Assembly: GCF_002797375.1 (NCBI RefSeq)
Contig: NZ_KZ454941.1
Span: forward strand, 460,516 to 524,515
DNA: 64,000 nucleotides
Direction of reading: 5' to 3'
Source of the DNA: Bacillus sp. FJAT-42315
GTDB lineage: Bacteria > Bacillota > Bacilli > Bacillales > Domibacillaceae
Below the pieces are notes generated by a model. The model did not search any database. It saw nothing but the letters and a program-made list of their open reading frames with translations, and was not told the DNA's origin. Shown here piece after piece: positions 10,221 through 19,387 of this stretch. How positions within the stretch are numbered: the stretch's first letter is position 1; the number at the start of each line of letters is the position of its first letter. Both the position numbers and the translations under genes were made by a program.

Positions 10221-12383
10221 ATGGCTTACCTATCTAAATCGCATCGTAAATTTATCGCAACTGCTGCAACAGCAACGCTTGTAGCGACAGCAGTTACCCC
10301 TGCGTTCGCTGCTTCATTTTCAGACGTCTCGAAGGATTATAAAGAGGCTGTAGATTACCTCGTTAGCAATAAGATCACTAATGGCATGACGGATACAACA
10401 TTTGGGACAACTCATTCTATTAAGCGCGTCGATGCTGCAGTTATGCTAGCGAAAGCGTTAAAGCTCGATATTAAAAATGTGGAAGATTCTGGATTTGATG
10501 ATGTGCCAGCTCGTGCGACAGCGTATGTGAATGCGCTAAAGAAAGCGGGAATTATCGGTGGAAAAACAGCGACGACATTCGCTCCTGATCAAAATATTAC
10601 GCGTGGGGAAGCAGCCCTCATGTTAGCGAAGGCGTATGAGCTGCAAGGAGACAATGCGAAGTTACCGTTTGAAGATGTTTCTGCTCTTTACAAACATGCG
10701 GTAAGCGCACTTGTGAAAAATGGCATTACTTCTGGTAAAACAGCTACTACTTTTGGGACAAGCCACGATATTACGCGCGGTGAATATGCGATTTTCTTAT
10801 ATAAGCTTTCAAAGCTAGAGAACAATTTTACTTTGTCTTTAATGCATACGAACGACACGCATGGAAACCTGGACAACGCAGCGAAAAAAATGACAGCAAT
10901 TAAAGAAGTGCGTGCGGAAAAGCCAAATGCGTTATTAGTGGATGCGGGAGATGTATTCTCTGGTACACTATATTTCAATGAATTTAAAGGTCAAGCAGAT
11001 TTGAAGTTTATGAATCTAATGGGCTATGATGTGATGACATTTGGGAATCATGAATTCGATCTTGGTTCTAGTCCAGAGGGCCATCAAGCATTAGCGGACT
11101 TTATTAAAGGGGCTAAGTTCCCGTTTGTCAGCTCTAATGTGGATTTCTCCGGAGATGACAAATTCAAAGGATTATTCAGTGATGTCATTTCAAGTGAGCC
11201 TGAAAAAGGAAAAATCTATAATGGGATCATCAAAGAAGTGGATGGTCAAAAGGTTGGGTTCTTCGGTTTGACAACAGAAGATACGAAGGATATCTCTAGC
11301 CCGAATAAAGTAGCCTTTGAAAATTACCTTCAAGAAGCGGAAAAAGCGGTAAAAGCATTTGAAGGCATGGGTGTCAACAAAATTGTAGCCGTTTCCCATA
11401 TCGGATATGATGATAACGAGGCAGTTGATAATGATTTAACATTAGCTGCTAAAGTAGACGGAATCGATGTGATTGTCGGTGGACATAGCCATACGAAATT
11501 AAGTGAGCCGACTGTTGTGAACAAAGACGAAGCTGGCAAAGCGAAAGATCCAACGGTCATTGTTCAGGCTGACCAATACAATAAAGTTTTAGGTACATTA
11601 GATATTGAATTCGACAAGGCTGGAAAAGTGATTGGCCACGCTGGTCAGTTAATTGAAATTAAAGAGCAAGCGGAAGATGCAGAAGCAAAGGCACTATTAG
11701 CACCATACACAGAGAAAATAAATGAAATCAAAAACACACCTACGGGAGGAACGGCAGAAAAAGCTCTAGATAACCCACGTACTTCAGGTGATGACACAAA
11801 ACCAAGTGTTCGTAAAAATGAAACAGAACTTGGAAACTTAATTACAGATGGTATGCTTAACAAAGCGAAAGAGTACAATTCAAACATTGTGATGGCACTG
11901 CAAAATGGTGGCGGCATTCGCGTACCAATTGATCAAGGGCCGATCACAGTAGGCGAAGTCATTACTGTACTTCCATTCGGAAACACATTGGCAACAATGG
12001 ACGTGACAGGAGCTGAGCTGAAAGAAGCGTTTGAAATTAGTGTGAAATCCGTACCAGGTGAAAACGGTGGCTTCTTACACGTATCAGGGGCAAAGATAGA
12101 ATATGATTCTTCTAAACCAGCAGGTGAACGTGTCGTGTCCATCTCTTATAAGCAAGCAGATGGCACTTATGCTGAAATTAAAGATACAGAGACGTACACA
12201 GTAGCAACGAATGCCTTCACAGCTAAAGGTGGAGATGGCTATGATGTCTTCAAGAAAGCGTATGAAGAAGGTCGTGTAACGGATCTTGGGTTGTCAGATT
12301 GGGAGAATTTAAGAGACCATGTGGCAAACTTAGGAACAGTCAATCCGCAAATTGAAGGCCGTATTGTCGATGTAGCGAAATAA
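10221..12383 (+). CDS. SLH-anchored 5'-nucleotidase / UshA-type metallophosphoesterase
   Basis: 720 aa from ATG 10221, which follows TGGAGG by 10 bases. A signal peptide (1-30, ending T-P-A-F-A) and three SLH domains (31-205; IKRVDAA, ITRGEAA, ITRGEYA) precede a calcineurin-like metallophosphoesterase domain. Metal-ligand motifs are HTNDTHGN, DAGDVF, FGNHEFD and GGHSHT. The C-terminal 5'-nucleotidase domain shows NGGGIR and TVATNAFTAKGGDGY, the substrate-binding region of UshA-like enzymes. Predicted to dephosphorylate nucleotides at the cell surface for nucleoside/phosphate salvage. UshA relatives are usually free or LPXTG-anchored; here the anchor is SLH. Its SLH trio closely resembles that of the truncated gene at 1. 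Confidence 0.93.
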   Translation: MAYLSKSHRKFIATAATATLVATAVTPAFAASFSDVSKDYKEAVDYLVSNKITNGMTDTTFGTTHSIKRVDAAVMLAKALKLDIKNVEDSGFDDVPARATAYVNALKKAGIIGGKTATTFAPDQNITRGEAALMLAKAYELQGDNAKLPFEDVSALYKHAVSALVKNGITSGKTATTFGTSHDITRGEYAIFLYKLSKLENNFTLSLMHTNDTHGNLDNAAKKMTAIKEVRAEKPNALLVDAGDVFSGTLYFNEFKGQADLKFMNLMGYDVMTFGNHEFDLGSSPEGHQALADFIKGAKFPFVSSNVDFSGDDKFKGLFSDVISSEPEKGKIYNGIIKEVDGQKVGFFGLTTEDTKDISSPNKVAFENYLQEAEKAVKAFEGMGVNKIVAVSHIGYDDNEAVDNDLTLAAKVDGIDVIVGGHSHTKLSEPTVVNKDEAGKAKDPTVIVQADQYNKVLGTLDIEFDKAGKVIGHAGQLIEIKEQAEDAEAKALLAPYTEKINEIKNTPTGGTAEKALDNPRTSGDDTKPSVRKNETELGNLITDGMLNKAKEYNSNIVMALQNGGGIRVPIDQGPITVGEVITVLPFGNTLATMDVTGAELKEAFEISVKSVPGENGGFLHVSGAKIEYDSSKPAGERVVSISYKQADGTYAEIKDTETYTVATNAFTAKGGDGYDVFKKAYEEGRVTDLGLSDWENLRDHVANLGTVNPQIEGRIVDVAK

Positions 12384-12390
12384 CGATTTG

Positions 12391-12432
12391 AAAACGCCCT
12401 GTAGAGAGTAACGTCTCTACAGGGCGTTTTTT
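12391..12432. terminator. Bidirectional terminator between convergent genes
   Basis: AAAACGCCCTGTAGAGA pairs perfectly with TCTCTACAGGGCGTTTT, a 17-bp stem with a 6-base loop, followed by T on the plus strand. It serves the 5'-nucleotidase and, facing it, the DUF4855 gene. Confidence 0.9.
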
Positions 12433-12435
12433 CAT

Positions 12436-14088
12436 TTAGAAAAGGCTAGTCAGCTTTTGATAGGCCTCCTCATAAGGTGATTGGCGATAGTTAGCCATAC
12501 GATGAACCATGTCTGTTCCTTGATAGAATAGAAGGCTTTGGCCGACTAGTTGATACTTGTGAGCAAATTGTATATATCGTTCAAAGTTTGGTAGACCAGC
12601 AGCCATTTGATGAGGCGAGTACGTGTCTATTTCAAGCGTGATCCCACTGCCATTGATTTGTGCTTCTAGAAATGCTTTATGTAGTCTTGCTTCTGGGTCG
12701 TTCAAATTGAGCCTAAAGGCGTTTGGCTGCAAATAGGCACCATCAAACCCATAGTATTTCCAATTGTCAAAGTTGGTTGAAAGAGAATGGGGAGCATAAA
12801 TAAATTTTTTCTTGTTTGAATGTATGCTCTGTGCCGTTTTTGTAACGAGCAATTCATCGTTCGCATTGATGACTGTTTCATTCAACCAGTAATAACCAAC
12901 TAGTTTCATATTTTTATAGCCAGCTTTATTCCAGCGGCTTTGCACCGTTTGGATATACCATTTGACCATGTTCTCTCGAGCTTGAAGTGTGGCTGCTTCC
13001 TTTGCTCCATTTAGCTTCACGATTGTTCCTTTGCTTTTTGGATACGGAATAGAAAGATAAATTTGAACTGTTCTGCCCGCTTCGGCTGCTGCTTTGTTTA
13101 ATGAGGAAAGGGAGCCTGACGGATCGAATGTCCGATCAATGTACCAATTCCATTCTTTATAATTGGCGTTATTTTTTGGTGTTTCGGCAAACTCGCCTCC
13201 TGTGTAGGTGCGGCCTAGAAAAATAAAGGTATCGAACAAGTTTTTCTCGTTGTTTTTCAAATAAGGAGCAAAAAATTCACTACCTTGTTGCGGTGCTTCT
13301 GCTCCATTGTAAATAAGTACGCCGTTATGAATGCCAGTTCCGCTCATTTTAGCTGGCTGATTAGCATAGGTCATAAGCGAGTTGCTGACAGGGTGAACAG
13401 TTGCGTCGTCATATTTGACCGCTAAAGTGATCGCTTCCTCGACTGATCTTCCTTTGTGAATCGTTTGGCCTTTTCGTTTCACAACATAGTGATGAGGTTG
13501 GTCATATACTCGTGATAAAAAAGTAGAGAATTGAGCTCGGTTGACGGATACATCTGGTTTAAACGTGCCATCTTTATATCCAGAGGTAATGTCATTTTCA
13601 GAGAGAGCATCGATATATCGATAATATGGATGAGATTTCGAGACATCCTTGAAAGTCGATGTCTTCTTTCCTTTGTAATCATAAGCAACGGCGAGCATGC
13701 GCGCCATTTCTTTCCTCGTCAATGGACTATTTGGCTGGAATTTATTTTTCTGAAGAGTAACCATCCCTTTGTTGGCGATAATCATCATTTCTTTATAGCC
13801 AGCCATCGTTGGTCTTAAATCACTAGGTTTCACTTTTGGATTAGACACTGCCGGTAACTTCATCGCGCGTGTAATCATCACCGCTGCATCCTTGCGAGTT
13901 AACGTCACAAGCGGCTTAAACTGATTGCCATCATACCCGCGAATCACCTTCTTATCCGTCAAAAATCGAATCTCATCATGCGCCCAATGATCAAACGGCA
14001 CATCCCGAAAAGACGCCGCACTCACCGACGAATGAAACAAACCAAAACTTAAACACACCAATAACAAAACCCTAAAAACCCTTAACAT
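12436..14088 (-). CDS. SLH protein with DUF4855 domain (copy A)
   Basis: 550 aa. Signal peptide about 1-24. Three SLH domains to about 195 (LTRKDAA, LTRKEMA, VNRAQFS), then a ~330-residue domain I recognise as DUF4855: G-I-H-N-G-V-L-I-Y-N-G, T-F-I-F-L-G-R-T-Y-T-G-G-E-F, I-Y-L-S-I-P-Y-P-K, W-L-N-E-T-V and the late A-P-H-S. Start ATG 14088 follows GGAGGT by 6 bases. It is a paralogue of the gene ending at 15003. The biochemical role of DUF4855 is not known to me; the acidic and aromatic pattern would suit a carbohydrate-active TIM-barrel-like fold, but that is inference. Confidence 0.85.
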   Translation of the reverse strand: MLRVFRVLLLVCLSFGLFHSSVSAASFRDVPFDHWAHDEIRFLTDKKVIRGYDGNQFKPLVTLTRKDAAVMITRAMKLPAVSNPKVKPSDLRPTMAGYKEMMIIANKGMVTLQKNKFQPNSPLTRKEMARMLAVAYDYKGKKTSTFKDVSKSHPYYRYIDALSENDITSGYKDGTFKPDVSVNRAQFSTFLSRVYDQPHHYVVKRKGQTIHKGRSVEEAITLAVKYDDATVHPVSNSLMTYANQPAKMSGTGIHNGVLIYNGAEAPQQGSEFFAPYLKNNEKNLFDTFIFLGRTYTGGEFAETPKNNANYKEWNWYIDRTFDPSGSLSSLNKAAAEAGRTVQIYLSIPYPKSKGTIVKLNGAKEAATLQARENMVKWYIQTVQSRWNKAGYKNMKLVGYYWLNETVINANDELLVTKTAQSIHSNKKKFIYAPHSLSTNFDNWKYYGFDGAYLQPNAFRLNLNDPEARLHKAFLEAQINGSGITLEIDTYSPHQMAAGLPNFERYIQFAHKYQLVGQSLLFYQGTDMVHRMANYRQSPYEEAYQKLTSLF

Positions 14089-14117
14089 AAACTAACCTCC
14101 ATGTTGTGGGAGAGAGA

Positions 14118-14148
14118 AGGTGCCTGTCACTCCCCGTTTTGTGTCGAT
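14118..14148 (+). repeat. Dispersed ~31-bp repeat, copy 3
   Basis: AGGTGCCTGTCACTCCCCG followed by TTTTGTGTCGA. It lies just upstream of the minus-strand DUF4855 gene, in opposite orientation. Confidence 0.85.
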
Positions 14149-14157
14149 TCATGCAGG

Positions 14158-14180
14158 CAGGTGCCTGTCACTTGTCGAAC
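14158..14180 (+). repeat. Shortened repeat copy (copy 4), internally deleted
   Basis: AGGTGCCTGTCAC joined directly to TTGTCGAAC, so the CG-rich middle is missing. Ten bases from copy 3, same orientation; looks like an in-place duplication or a deletion derivative. Confidence 0.7.
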
Positions 14181-14390
14181 GTAAGACTATTGTATCATTA
14201 TTCCATATTGTGGTGGAAGAGGGGGGTGATAGATATAGGTCTTTTGATGAGTGGTGAATGCTTTTTATAGGTGGTTTACTTTTATGGTGACTTGAATGTG
14301 TTTTTTTGTTGAAAGATGCTTGGTTGTGCGGAGTCAAGGTTTCTTTTTACATGGTGCCAAACGGTAATTACATAGTACATTCAACTTACT

Positions 14391-14421
14391 AAAAAAGCAG
14401 AGTAGCCTCTGCGGCTCTCTG
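14391..14421 (-). terminator. Terminator of the Gly/Pro-rich gene
   Basis: On the minus strand GCAGAG pairs with CTCTGC around an inner GCC/GGC helix, followed by six T. Confidence 0.75.
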
Positions 14422-14431
14422 CACAATAAGT

Positions 14432-14848
14432 TTAGAAGCATCGGAAGGAGCGGATTCTGTTTAAATCTGTGCCATAATACGTCCATCGCCAGTTTCTCCA
14501 TCGCCAGCCAGCTACTGATGTACGACCGACAAAGGTTGGGTAGAACCAGAAGCTGCGTCCATTGCGGAGCCAGACATAAGTATTGCGGAATAAACAGCCT
14601 CTGATGGCACCTGGATCAACAGCAAATGTCGTTGCTTGTTGAGGTTGAGGAGTAAAGGAAGGCGGTGGAGAAGTAGGGGCTCCTCCTTGTTGTCCACCTC
14701 CAGATGGAAAACCAGGTTGTTGTCCCGGAGGTCCAAATCCACCTGGGAAGCCTGGTTGTTGTCCTGGTGGTCCTTGAAACGGGTTTTGTCTGTACTCATC
14801 ATCTTCTAACGGGAATGGGTAATATTGAGAGTAATCTGTGTAATCCAT
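14432..14848 (-). CDS. Small Gly/Pro/Gln-rich protein with conserved aromatic C-terminal domain
   Basis: 138 aa, no signal peptide. Residues ~20-75 are low complexity with a tandem GPPGQQPGFP unit (two copies). The last ~60 residues are rich in Trp/Arg/Tyr (RNTYVWLRNGRSFWFYPTF, W-R-W-R-N-W-R-W) with one Cys in IRGCLF and one in the C-terminal FRCF. Proteins with this type of C-terminus are common uncharacterised Bacillus proteins; I cannot name a function. Start ATG 14848 follows AAAGGAGAT. It sits between two DUF4855 paralogues on the same strand and has its own terminator, so it may be a separate transcription unit. Confidence 0.75.
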   Translation of the reverse strand: MDYTDYSQYYPFPLEDDEYRQNPFQGPPGQQPGFPGGFGPPGQQPGFPSGGGQQGGAPTSPPPSFTPQPQQATTFAVDPGAIRGCLFRNTYVWLRNGRSFWFYPTFVGRTSVAGWRWRNWRWTYYGTDLNRIRSFRCF

Positions 14849-14928
14849 ACGTTTGAATCTCCTTTCATCCTGTCTATTTGCAATGTATGCGTGAACCGCC
14901 TATGTGTGCCTCTTTTAATTTTTTACGC

Positions 14929-14960
14929 AAAAAAGCTCCGCAGAGTCGTTTCTGCGGAGT
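14929..14960 (-). terminator. Terminator of DUF4855 gene B
   Basis: CTCCGCAGA pairs with TCTGCGGAG; on the minus strand the stem is followed by CTTTTTT. Confidence 0.85.
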
Positions 14961-14980
14961 TAGCCTCTATGTAAAAAAGA

Positions 14981-15004
14981 GACAAAAGTCGGGGGCAGGC
15001 ACCT
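14981..15004 (-). repeat. Dispersed repeat, copy 5 (3' truncated), overlapping a stop codon
   Basis: On the minus strand it reads AGGTGCCTGCCCCCGAC then TTTTGTC. Its first bases coincide with the TAG stop of the DUF4855 gene ending at 15003, in gene orientation. Confidence 0.75.
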
Positions 15005-16700
15005 AGAAAAAAGTACCTGTCAACTGGCGGTACCAGTTTTGGAAGATTGGATGGTCATATGTGGCCATCCGTTCAACCATGTTGACGCCTTGGTAAAACA
15101 TCATGCCGTGTTTATCTAGGCCATAGCGTTTGGAGTAGTCCATGTACAGGTCGAATGCTTCTACTCCTAAGTGCGCTTGGCTTTGAGAGTAGGAATTAAT
15201 TTCAATAGTAATGCCTGTTCCATACATTTGTGCTTTTAAGAAGGCTAGGTGAAGGCGTTCTTCTTTATTTTGGACACCAGTCTTGAAAGCGTTTGGTTGT
15301 AAAAATGCCGCATCAAAGCCGTAGGACTTCCATTTATGAAAATTTGTTGATGTTGCATGCGGTGCGTAAATGAAATACTTACCATCTTGGTGGATGCGGT
15401 CAGAAACAGCGGACAAAAGCTGCTCATCTTCGTATACTCGAATCGTCTCATTTAGCCAATAATAGCCTTTAAAGTTCAAGTGATCTAAGTTATGTTTTTC
15501 GAAAGTACGAGATACCTCTGAAATATACCAATTCACCATTTCCATACGCGCTTCTAAACTATTTTCCACTACTTCATCATCAAGTTTTAAAATCGATCCT
15601 GTTCGTTTAGGGTATGGAATGGAAATATACACATCGACTTTTTTATTTTGATCACGAGCGGATGCGTTTAATTGTTGTAAGGCTCCATCTTTAGCGAATG
15701 TGCGATTTATGTACTTCTGCCAGTCGATATAGTCTGCCTCATTTTGTTCCGTTTCTTCGAATCGCCCGCCATCATAGCGCAGAGCTAAAATGACAAATGT
15801 GTTGAAAAAGTTGCTTGTTTTTCCATCAGGTGTACTGTATTTTGTGTATTTATCAAAATATTCTTTTGTAAATGTTTCTTTTTCATTTGTACCGTTATAA
15901 ATAAGTACGCTAGATTTAATACCTGTTCGATCTTCCTTCGCAATTTCATCCGGGAACTTGCGATATCTTGTGCTAGCTGGGTGAATCGTACTTTGCGGAT
16001 AATTAGCTGCTTCTTTTAACGCGGCTTCTAGGGAAGTATGATTCGCGACAGCCCCTCCGGCATTTCTCACTTCATAAGAAGCGGGCTGTTTGAAAACTCG
16101 AGATAAAAAGGAAGTAAATTGAGCGCGTGTCACTTGTTCATTCAGTCGAAACTCTTGTCCTTCTTCGCCGTTATATCCTTTTGTTACGTTATAATATGCA
16201 ATGGCATCGACGTATGGATAATAAGGGTCGTCTTTAGAAACATCAACAAAGTTTGATGTTTCTTTGCCTTCGTATGAAAAAGCGACGGCAAGAGCTTTCG
16301 CCATTTCATCCCTCGTTAATTCTTTATCTGGTTCAAAGGCACCTTCTTCGGTCAATGTGAACCAACCATTGGACATTGCGATAGAGATTTCTTTATATCC
16401 AGGAGAATTCGGTGTGACATCTGTGAAGGTGATCTCTTCTTCAGGTGCTTCAAGGATCTCTAGAGCTCGGGACATCATTACAGCTGCATCTTTTCGTGTA
16501 ATTACTTTCCAAGGCTTGAACGTCCCGTCTTCATACCCATTAATTACGTTATAGGATGACAAAAATTGTATATCATCATAAGCCCAATATTTTGGTGTGA
16601 TATCAGTAAAGCTAGATGCTTGAGCCGTTGACTTCGAAACCACACTAAAAATAGAACAAAGTGCAACCATCGCCACTAATAATCTCTTTAAAAACAACAA
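15003..16700 (-). CDS. SLH protein with DUF4855 domain (copy B)
   Basis: About 565 aa from a TTG start (complement 16698-16700; the next codon, TTG 16697, is equally possible) after GGAGGGG. A longer frame to 16748 has no ribosome site and would spoil the signal peptide (LFLKRLLVAMVALCSIFS, cleavage near A-Q-A). Three SLH domains (ITRKDAA, LTRDEMA, VTRAQFT), then DUF4855: S-S-V-L-I-Y-N-G-T-N, F-V-I-L-A-L-R-Y-D-G-G-R-F, V-Y-I-S-I-P-Y-P-K, Y-Y-W-L-N-E-T-I. Strongly similar to the product of 12436, so this is a local duplication. The repeat copy at 14981 supplies the stop codon context. Confidence 0.85.
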   Translation of the reverse strand: MLFLKRLLVAMVALCSIFSVVSKSTAQASSFTDITPKYWAYDDIQFLSSYNVINGYEDGTFKPWKVITRKDAAVMMSRALEILEAPEEEITFTDVTPNSPGYKEISIAMSNGWFTLTEEGAFEPDKELTRDEMAKALAVAFSYEGKETSNFVDVSKDDPYYPYVDAIAYYNVTKGYNGEEGQEFRLNEQVTRAQFTSFLSRVFKQPASYEVRNAGGAVANHTSLEAALKEAANYPQSTIHPASTRYRKFPDEIAKEDRTGIKSSVLIYNGTNEKETFTKEYFDKYTKYSTPDGKTSNFFNTFVILALRYDGGRFEETEQNEADYIDWQKYINRTFAKDGALQQLNASARDQNKKVDVYISIPYPKRTGSILKLDDEVVENSLEARMEMVNWYISEVSRTFEKHNLDHLNFKGYYWLNETIRVYEDEQLLSAVSDRIHQDGKYFIYAPHATSTNFHKWKSYGFDAAFLQPNAFKTGVQNKEERLHLAFLKAQMYGTGITIEINSYSQSQAHLGVEAFDLYMDYSKRYGLDKHGMMFYQGVNMVERMATYDHPIFQNWYRQLTGTFF

Positions 16701-16805
16701 ATAACCCCTCCAACGATCAAATTTTATCTCCAAGCATGTAGAAACCACAGGCTTTATATATTATTCTACCATATTTTTCTGATTCGGTCGTGGGACAGTG
16801 GAACC

Positions 16806-16837
16806 AGGTGCCTGTCACTCCTCAGTTTTTGTCGAAT
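16806..16837 (+). repeat. Dispersed ~31-bp repeat, copy 6
   Basis: AGGTGCCTGTCACTCCTC followed by AGTTTTTGTCGAAT, between two minus-strand genes and opposite to them. Confidence 0.88.
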
Positions 16838-16862
16838 GCTTGCTGAGAGAAGAGCTTTTCAC

Positions 16863-16901
16863 AAAAAAATCCTCTCCGTTCTACTAAGGAAGGGAGAGGA
16901 T
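16863..16901 (-). terminator. Terminator of the dCache chemoreceptor
   Basis: Minus strand: ATCCTCTCC(C) pairs with GGAGAGGAT, followed by seven T. Confidence 0.85.
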
Positions 16902-16911
16902 AATGTTTATA

Positions 16912-18960
16912 TTACATTTTAAATCGGCTAACAGATGCTTGCAGTTCATCAGCTAGTTGGCTCAGTGAATGAGCGCTAGCTGAGATTTCTTCCATGGCTG
17001 CATTTTGCTCTTCAGCCGCCGCGGCCACGTTTTGAGTGTTGGCGGCGGATTGGCTGCCGAGTTGATGAATTTCGTCCATTCCTTGATGTAATTGGTGCGT
17101 GCGATCAGTGACTTGCTTGATCATCGTTGAGACAGCGGCGGATTGCTCCTTCACTTCCTTGATCCTGTCGACGATGTCGTTGAAATATACGCCTGTTTCA
17201 TTGGATAAGCTCAATCCTTGCTTCACGGCCGCTGTACTTGTGTTCATCGCCTCTATGACATTTATGGAAACGTCTTGAATATCCACAATCAAGCTTTTAA
17301 TGCTGTCAGCCGCCTGAGCAGATTGCTCAGCTAGCTTCTTCACTTCATTCGCCACAATCGCAAAGCCTTTGCCGTGCTCACCGGCTCTGGCCGCTTCAAT
17401 CGAGGCATTTAACGCCAGTAAGTTCGTTTCTGTTGAAATCGTGGTGATAAAGTCAATGATTTGACCGATTTCTTCGGATTTTTGACCAAGTTCCTTCATC
17501 TTGTTTGCCGTCGCCGACTGAGTTTCATCTATATGCTGAATTTGTTTCAATGATTCGTTAATTTTTCCGTAGCCTAATTCGGCTGTCTTATTTGTCTGCT
17601 CGATGGCATCGGTGATCGAGGTAACTGACTGTTTCGCTTGCTCCATTTGTTCTGTCATCTCCACCGTAATCGTGTGAGAAGTATGGACGTTGTTCGCTTG
17701 CAATTCCGCTCCGTGAGCTATTTCCTGAATCGAGCTAGAGATTTGCTCGGTCGCTTTGCTCGTTTGCATCGCACTTGCCGAAAGTTCTTCACTCGTGGCC
17801 GCTACTTGACTCGCTTGGTCGGTTAATTGATACACCATGTCTGCTAAGTTGTCTTTCATCTTATTTAAATAGCTGATCATCTGACCAAATTCATCTTGGC
17901 TATCGGATTGAATGGACTGAGTTAAGTCCCCGTGCGAGACCGCTTCAGCCAAACGATTCACTTCTTTAATGTTTCGCACAATTCCATTTGTGTAAACGAC
18001 GATAAGACCCACAATCAGCACGATGCCAATAACGGAAAGGACAGTTAATAATTGAATTAATGACGTTAAACTACTATAAAGTTCCTTTTTCGGAGCGACA
18101 AGTGCGATCGTCCAGCCTGTTTCGGGGATTTTTTGAAAAAAGATTTCGTTCATCCCGTTTTTGTCTTCATATTGCAGCTGACCCGATTCTTCAGCTACTA
18201 TATCTTTTCCAATGTCTGCTAGCGACTTATTTGGATGATTTTCTATTTGGAGATCGATCGTTTCTTGTTCGACAGGGCTGGCTAAGAAGTTTCCCTGTTG
18301 ATCAAGCAAAAAAGCATGACCATCCTTTCCTATTTTTAGCTGACTCACTAACGCTGTCAGATTACTTAAGTCGATATCACCGGTCACCACACCGGAAAAT
18401 TGATTGTTTTTATTATAAAATGGAGCGGTTGCTGTCACCATCGTCACATCAACGGCTTCATCACGATAAGCCTCTGAAAAGACGATACTTTCTTTTGTGT
18501 TCTCTCCTATTTTATACCAATCCTGATTTGGGTAATTAAATTTCGGGTCGTTATAAGCATCTGTCGTTTTTATTTTACCGTTTTCTTTGTAAGCATAAGT
18601 GGAAAAGAATTTTTGATCTTTTTTGTACGTGTGCGGCGCAAAAAATACGCCTCCACCATATGTACTGTCGTGGGTGGCAAATGATTTCTTTAAAATTTCT
18701 TCATATTGCTTTGTTGTTAACGTGTTTGTGACAATGTCTAATTCTCTAGCGAGTAATTCTGGAATTTTCGCATGGGTCGTTAAATCATTTTCAATCACTT
18801 CAATTGAGTGATCGAGTTTATTTTCCATACTCGTTTGAATTTCCTTCTCAAGAGCGCCTTTTGTCTTCCAATACGTTAACATCATGATCGATACCACGAT
18901 AAAGATCAACACAGGTAACATCAATACCAAAGTTCTTATCCTGACACTCTTAAACTTCAT
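16912..18960 (-). CDS. Methyl-accepting chemotaxis protein with dCache sensor
   Basis: 682 aa. TM1 about 8-30. A large extracellular double-Cache domain (about 37-290) includes [23 protein letters not shown] and [11 protein letters not shown], typical of dCACHE_1. TM2 about 292-315, HAMP about 316-370, and a signalling domain with tip [19 protein letters not shown]. dCache receptors often bind amino acids or organic acids, but the ligand cannot be read here. Start ATG 18960 follows GGAGGT. The C-terminus (SVSRFKM) differs from the other two receptors. Confidence 0.93.
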   Translation of the reverse strand: MKFKSVRIRTLVLMLPVLIFIVVSIMMLTYWKTKGALEKEIQTSMENKLDHSIEVIENDLTTHAKIPELLARELDIVTNTLTTKQYEEILKKSFATHDSTYGGGVFFAPHTYKKDQKFFSTYAYKENGKIKTTDAYNDPKFNYPNQDWYKIGENTKESIVFSEAYRDEAVDVTMVTATAPFYNKNNQFSGVVTGDIDLSNLTALVSQLKIGKDGHAFLLDQQGNFLASPVEQETIDLQIENHPNKSLADIGKDIVAEESGQLQYEDKNGMNEIFFQKIPETGWTIALVAPKKELYSSLTSLIQLLTVLSVIGIVLIVGLIVVYTNGIVRNIKEVNRLAEAVSHGDLTQSIQSDSQDEFGQMISYLNKMKDNLADMVYQLTDQASQVAATSEELSASAMQTSKATEQISSSIQEIAHGAELQANNVHTSHTITVEMTEQMEQAKQSVTSITDAIEQTNKTAELGYGKINESLKQIQHIDETQSATANKMKELGQKSEEIGQIIDFITTISTETNLLALNASIEAARAGEHGKGFAIVANEVKKLAEQSAQAADSIKSLIVDIQDVSINVIEAMNTSTAAVKQGLSLSNETGVYFNDIVDRIKEVKEQSAAVSTMIKQVTDRTHQLHQGMDEIHQLGSQSAANTQNVAAAAEEQNAAMEEISASAHSLSQLADELQASVSRFKM

Positions 18961-19054
18961 GCAATAAGACCTCCACTTATCATTTTCGAAACCATATTAC
19001 CATGAATTAAGTAGGAGAAAATACACTCTTTTTGTTAAGATTCTTTCTCTCGAC

Positions 19055-19087
19055 AGGTGCCTGTCACTCCTCGGTTTTTGTCGAATG
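19055..19087 (+). repeat. Dispersed ~31-bp repeat, copy 7, with TCGACA at its 5' end
   Basis: CAGGTGCCTGTCACTCC then TCGGTTTTTGTCGAAT. The 5' flank TCGACA (19050-19055) is the inverse of the 3' TGTCGA, giving short terminal inverted repeats. Confidence 0.88.
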
Positions 19088-19115
19088 GGACAAGGGACCT
19101 GTCCCCCTGTCCCTC
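19088..19115 (+). repeat. GGGACA-type palindromic repeat, copy A
   Basis: GGGACAAGGGACC followed by TGTCCCCCTGTCCC. Same family as 23541-23567. It directly abuts repeat copy 7. Confidence 0.7.
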
Positions 19116-19134
19116 TTTGTCCGCGTTGTCCGAT

Positions 19135-19150
19135 CTTGCAATTTTGCAAG
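19135..19150. promoter_or_regulatory. Candidate enhancer (activator) site for the sigma-54 promoter
   Basis: Perfect inverted repeat CTTGCA-ATTT-TGCAAG about 107 bases upstream of the -24 element, the usual distance for a bacterial enhancer-binding protein. A degenerate second half (ATTGTAATTTTGC) follows at about 19155. The activator is not encoded nearby. Confidence 0.5.
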
Positions 19151-19256
19151 TTGGATTGTAATTTTGCTTAGATTTGGTTGGTAGAAAGGTGAGGTATTTG
19201 TTTTTGAAAACGGATTAGGAGAAGTGTATGATTGATTATTTTGATAATTCTGTATT

Positions 19257-19274
19257 TTGGCATAATAATTGCTT
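19257..19274 (+). promoter_or_regulatory. Sigma-54 (SigL) promoter of the permease
   Basis: TTGGCA-TAATAA-TTGCTT: GG at 19259-19260 and GC at 19271-19272 are exactly 10 bases apart, as the -24/-12 class requires. It lies 114 bases before the permease start. Confidence 0.75.
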
Positions 19275-19387
19275 GTATATAAGCGTCAATGATTATCAGT
19301 TCTTTGGCAGTTAGCTGAATAAGGGGGAAGTTTGGTTTTTAATGGGGTTAGTCATAGGTCAAAAAAAACAAAGGGGGGCATACTCAT

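Larger units (their letters stand above)
14089..14390. other. Spacer between DUF4855 gene A and the small Gly/Pro-rich gene
   Basis: Holds one full and one shortened repeat copy (listed separately) and AT-rich sequence. No credible gene; a 62-codon minus frame (14149-14337) has no ribosome site and unnatural composition. Confidence 0.5.

Noticed and set aside
14149-14337. 62-codon minus-strand frame rich in Ser/His/Pro
   Set aside because: No start signals and overlaps a repeat copy.
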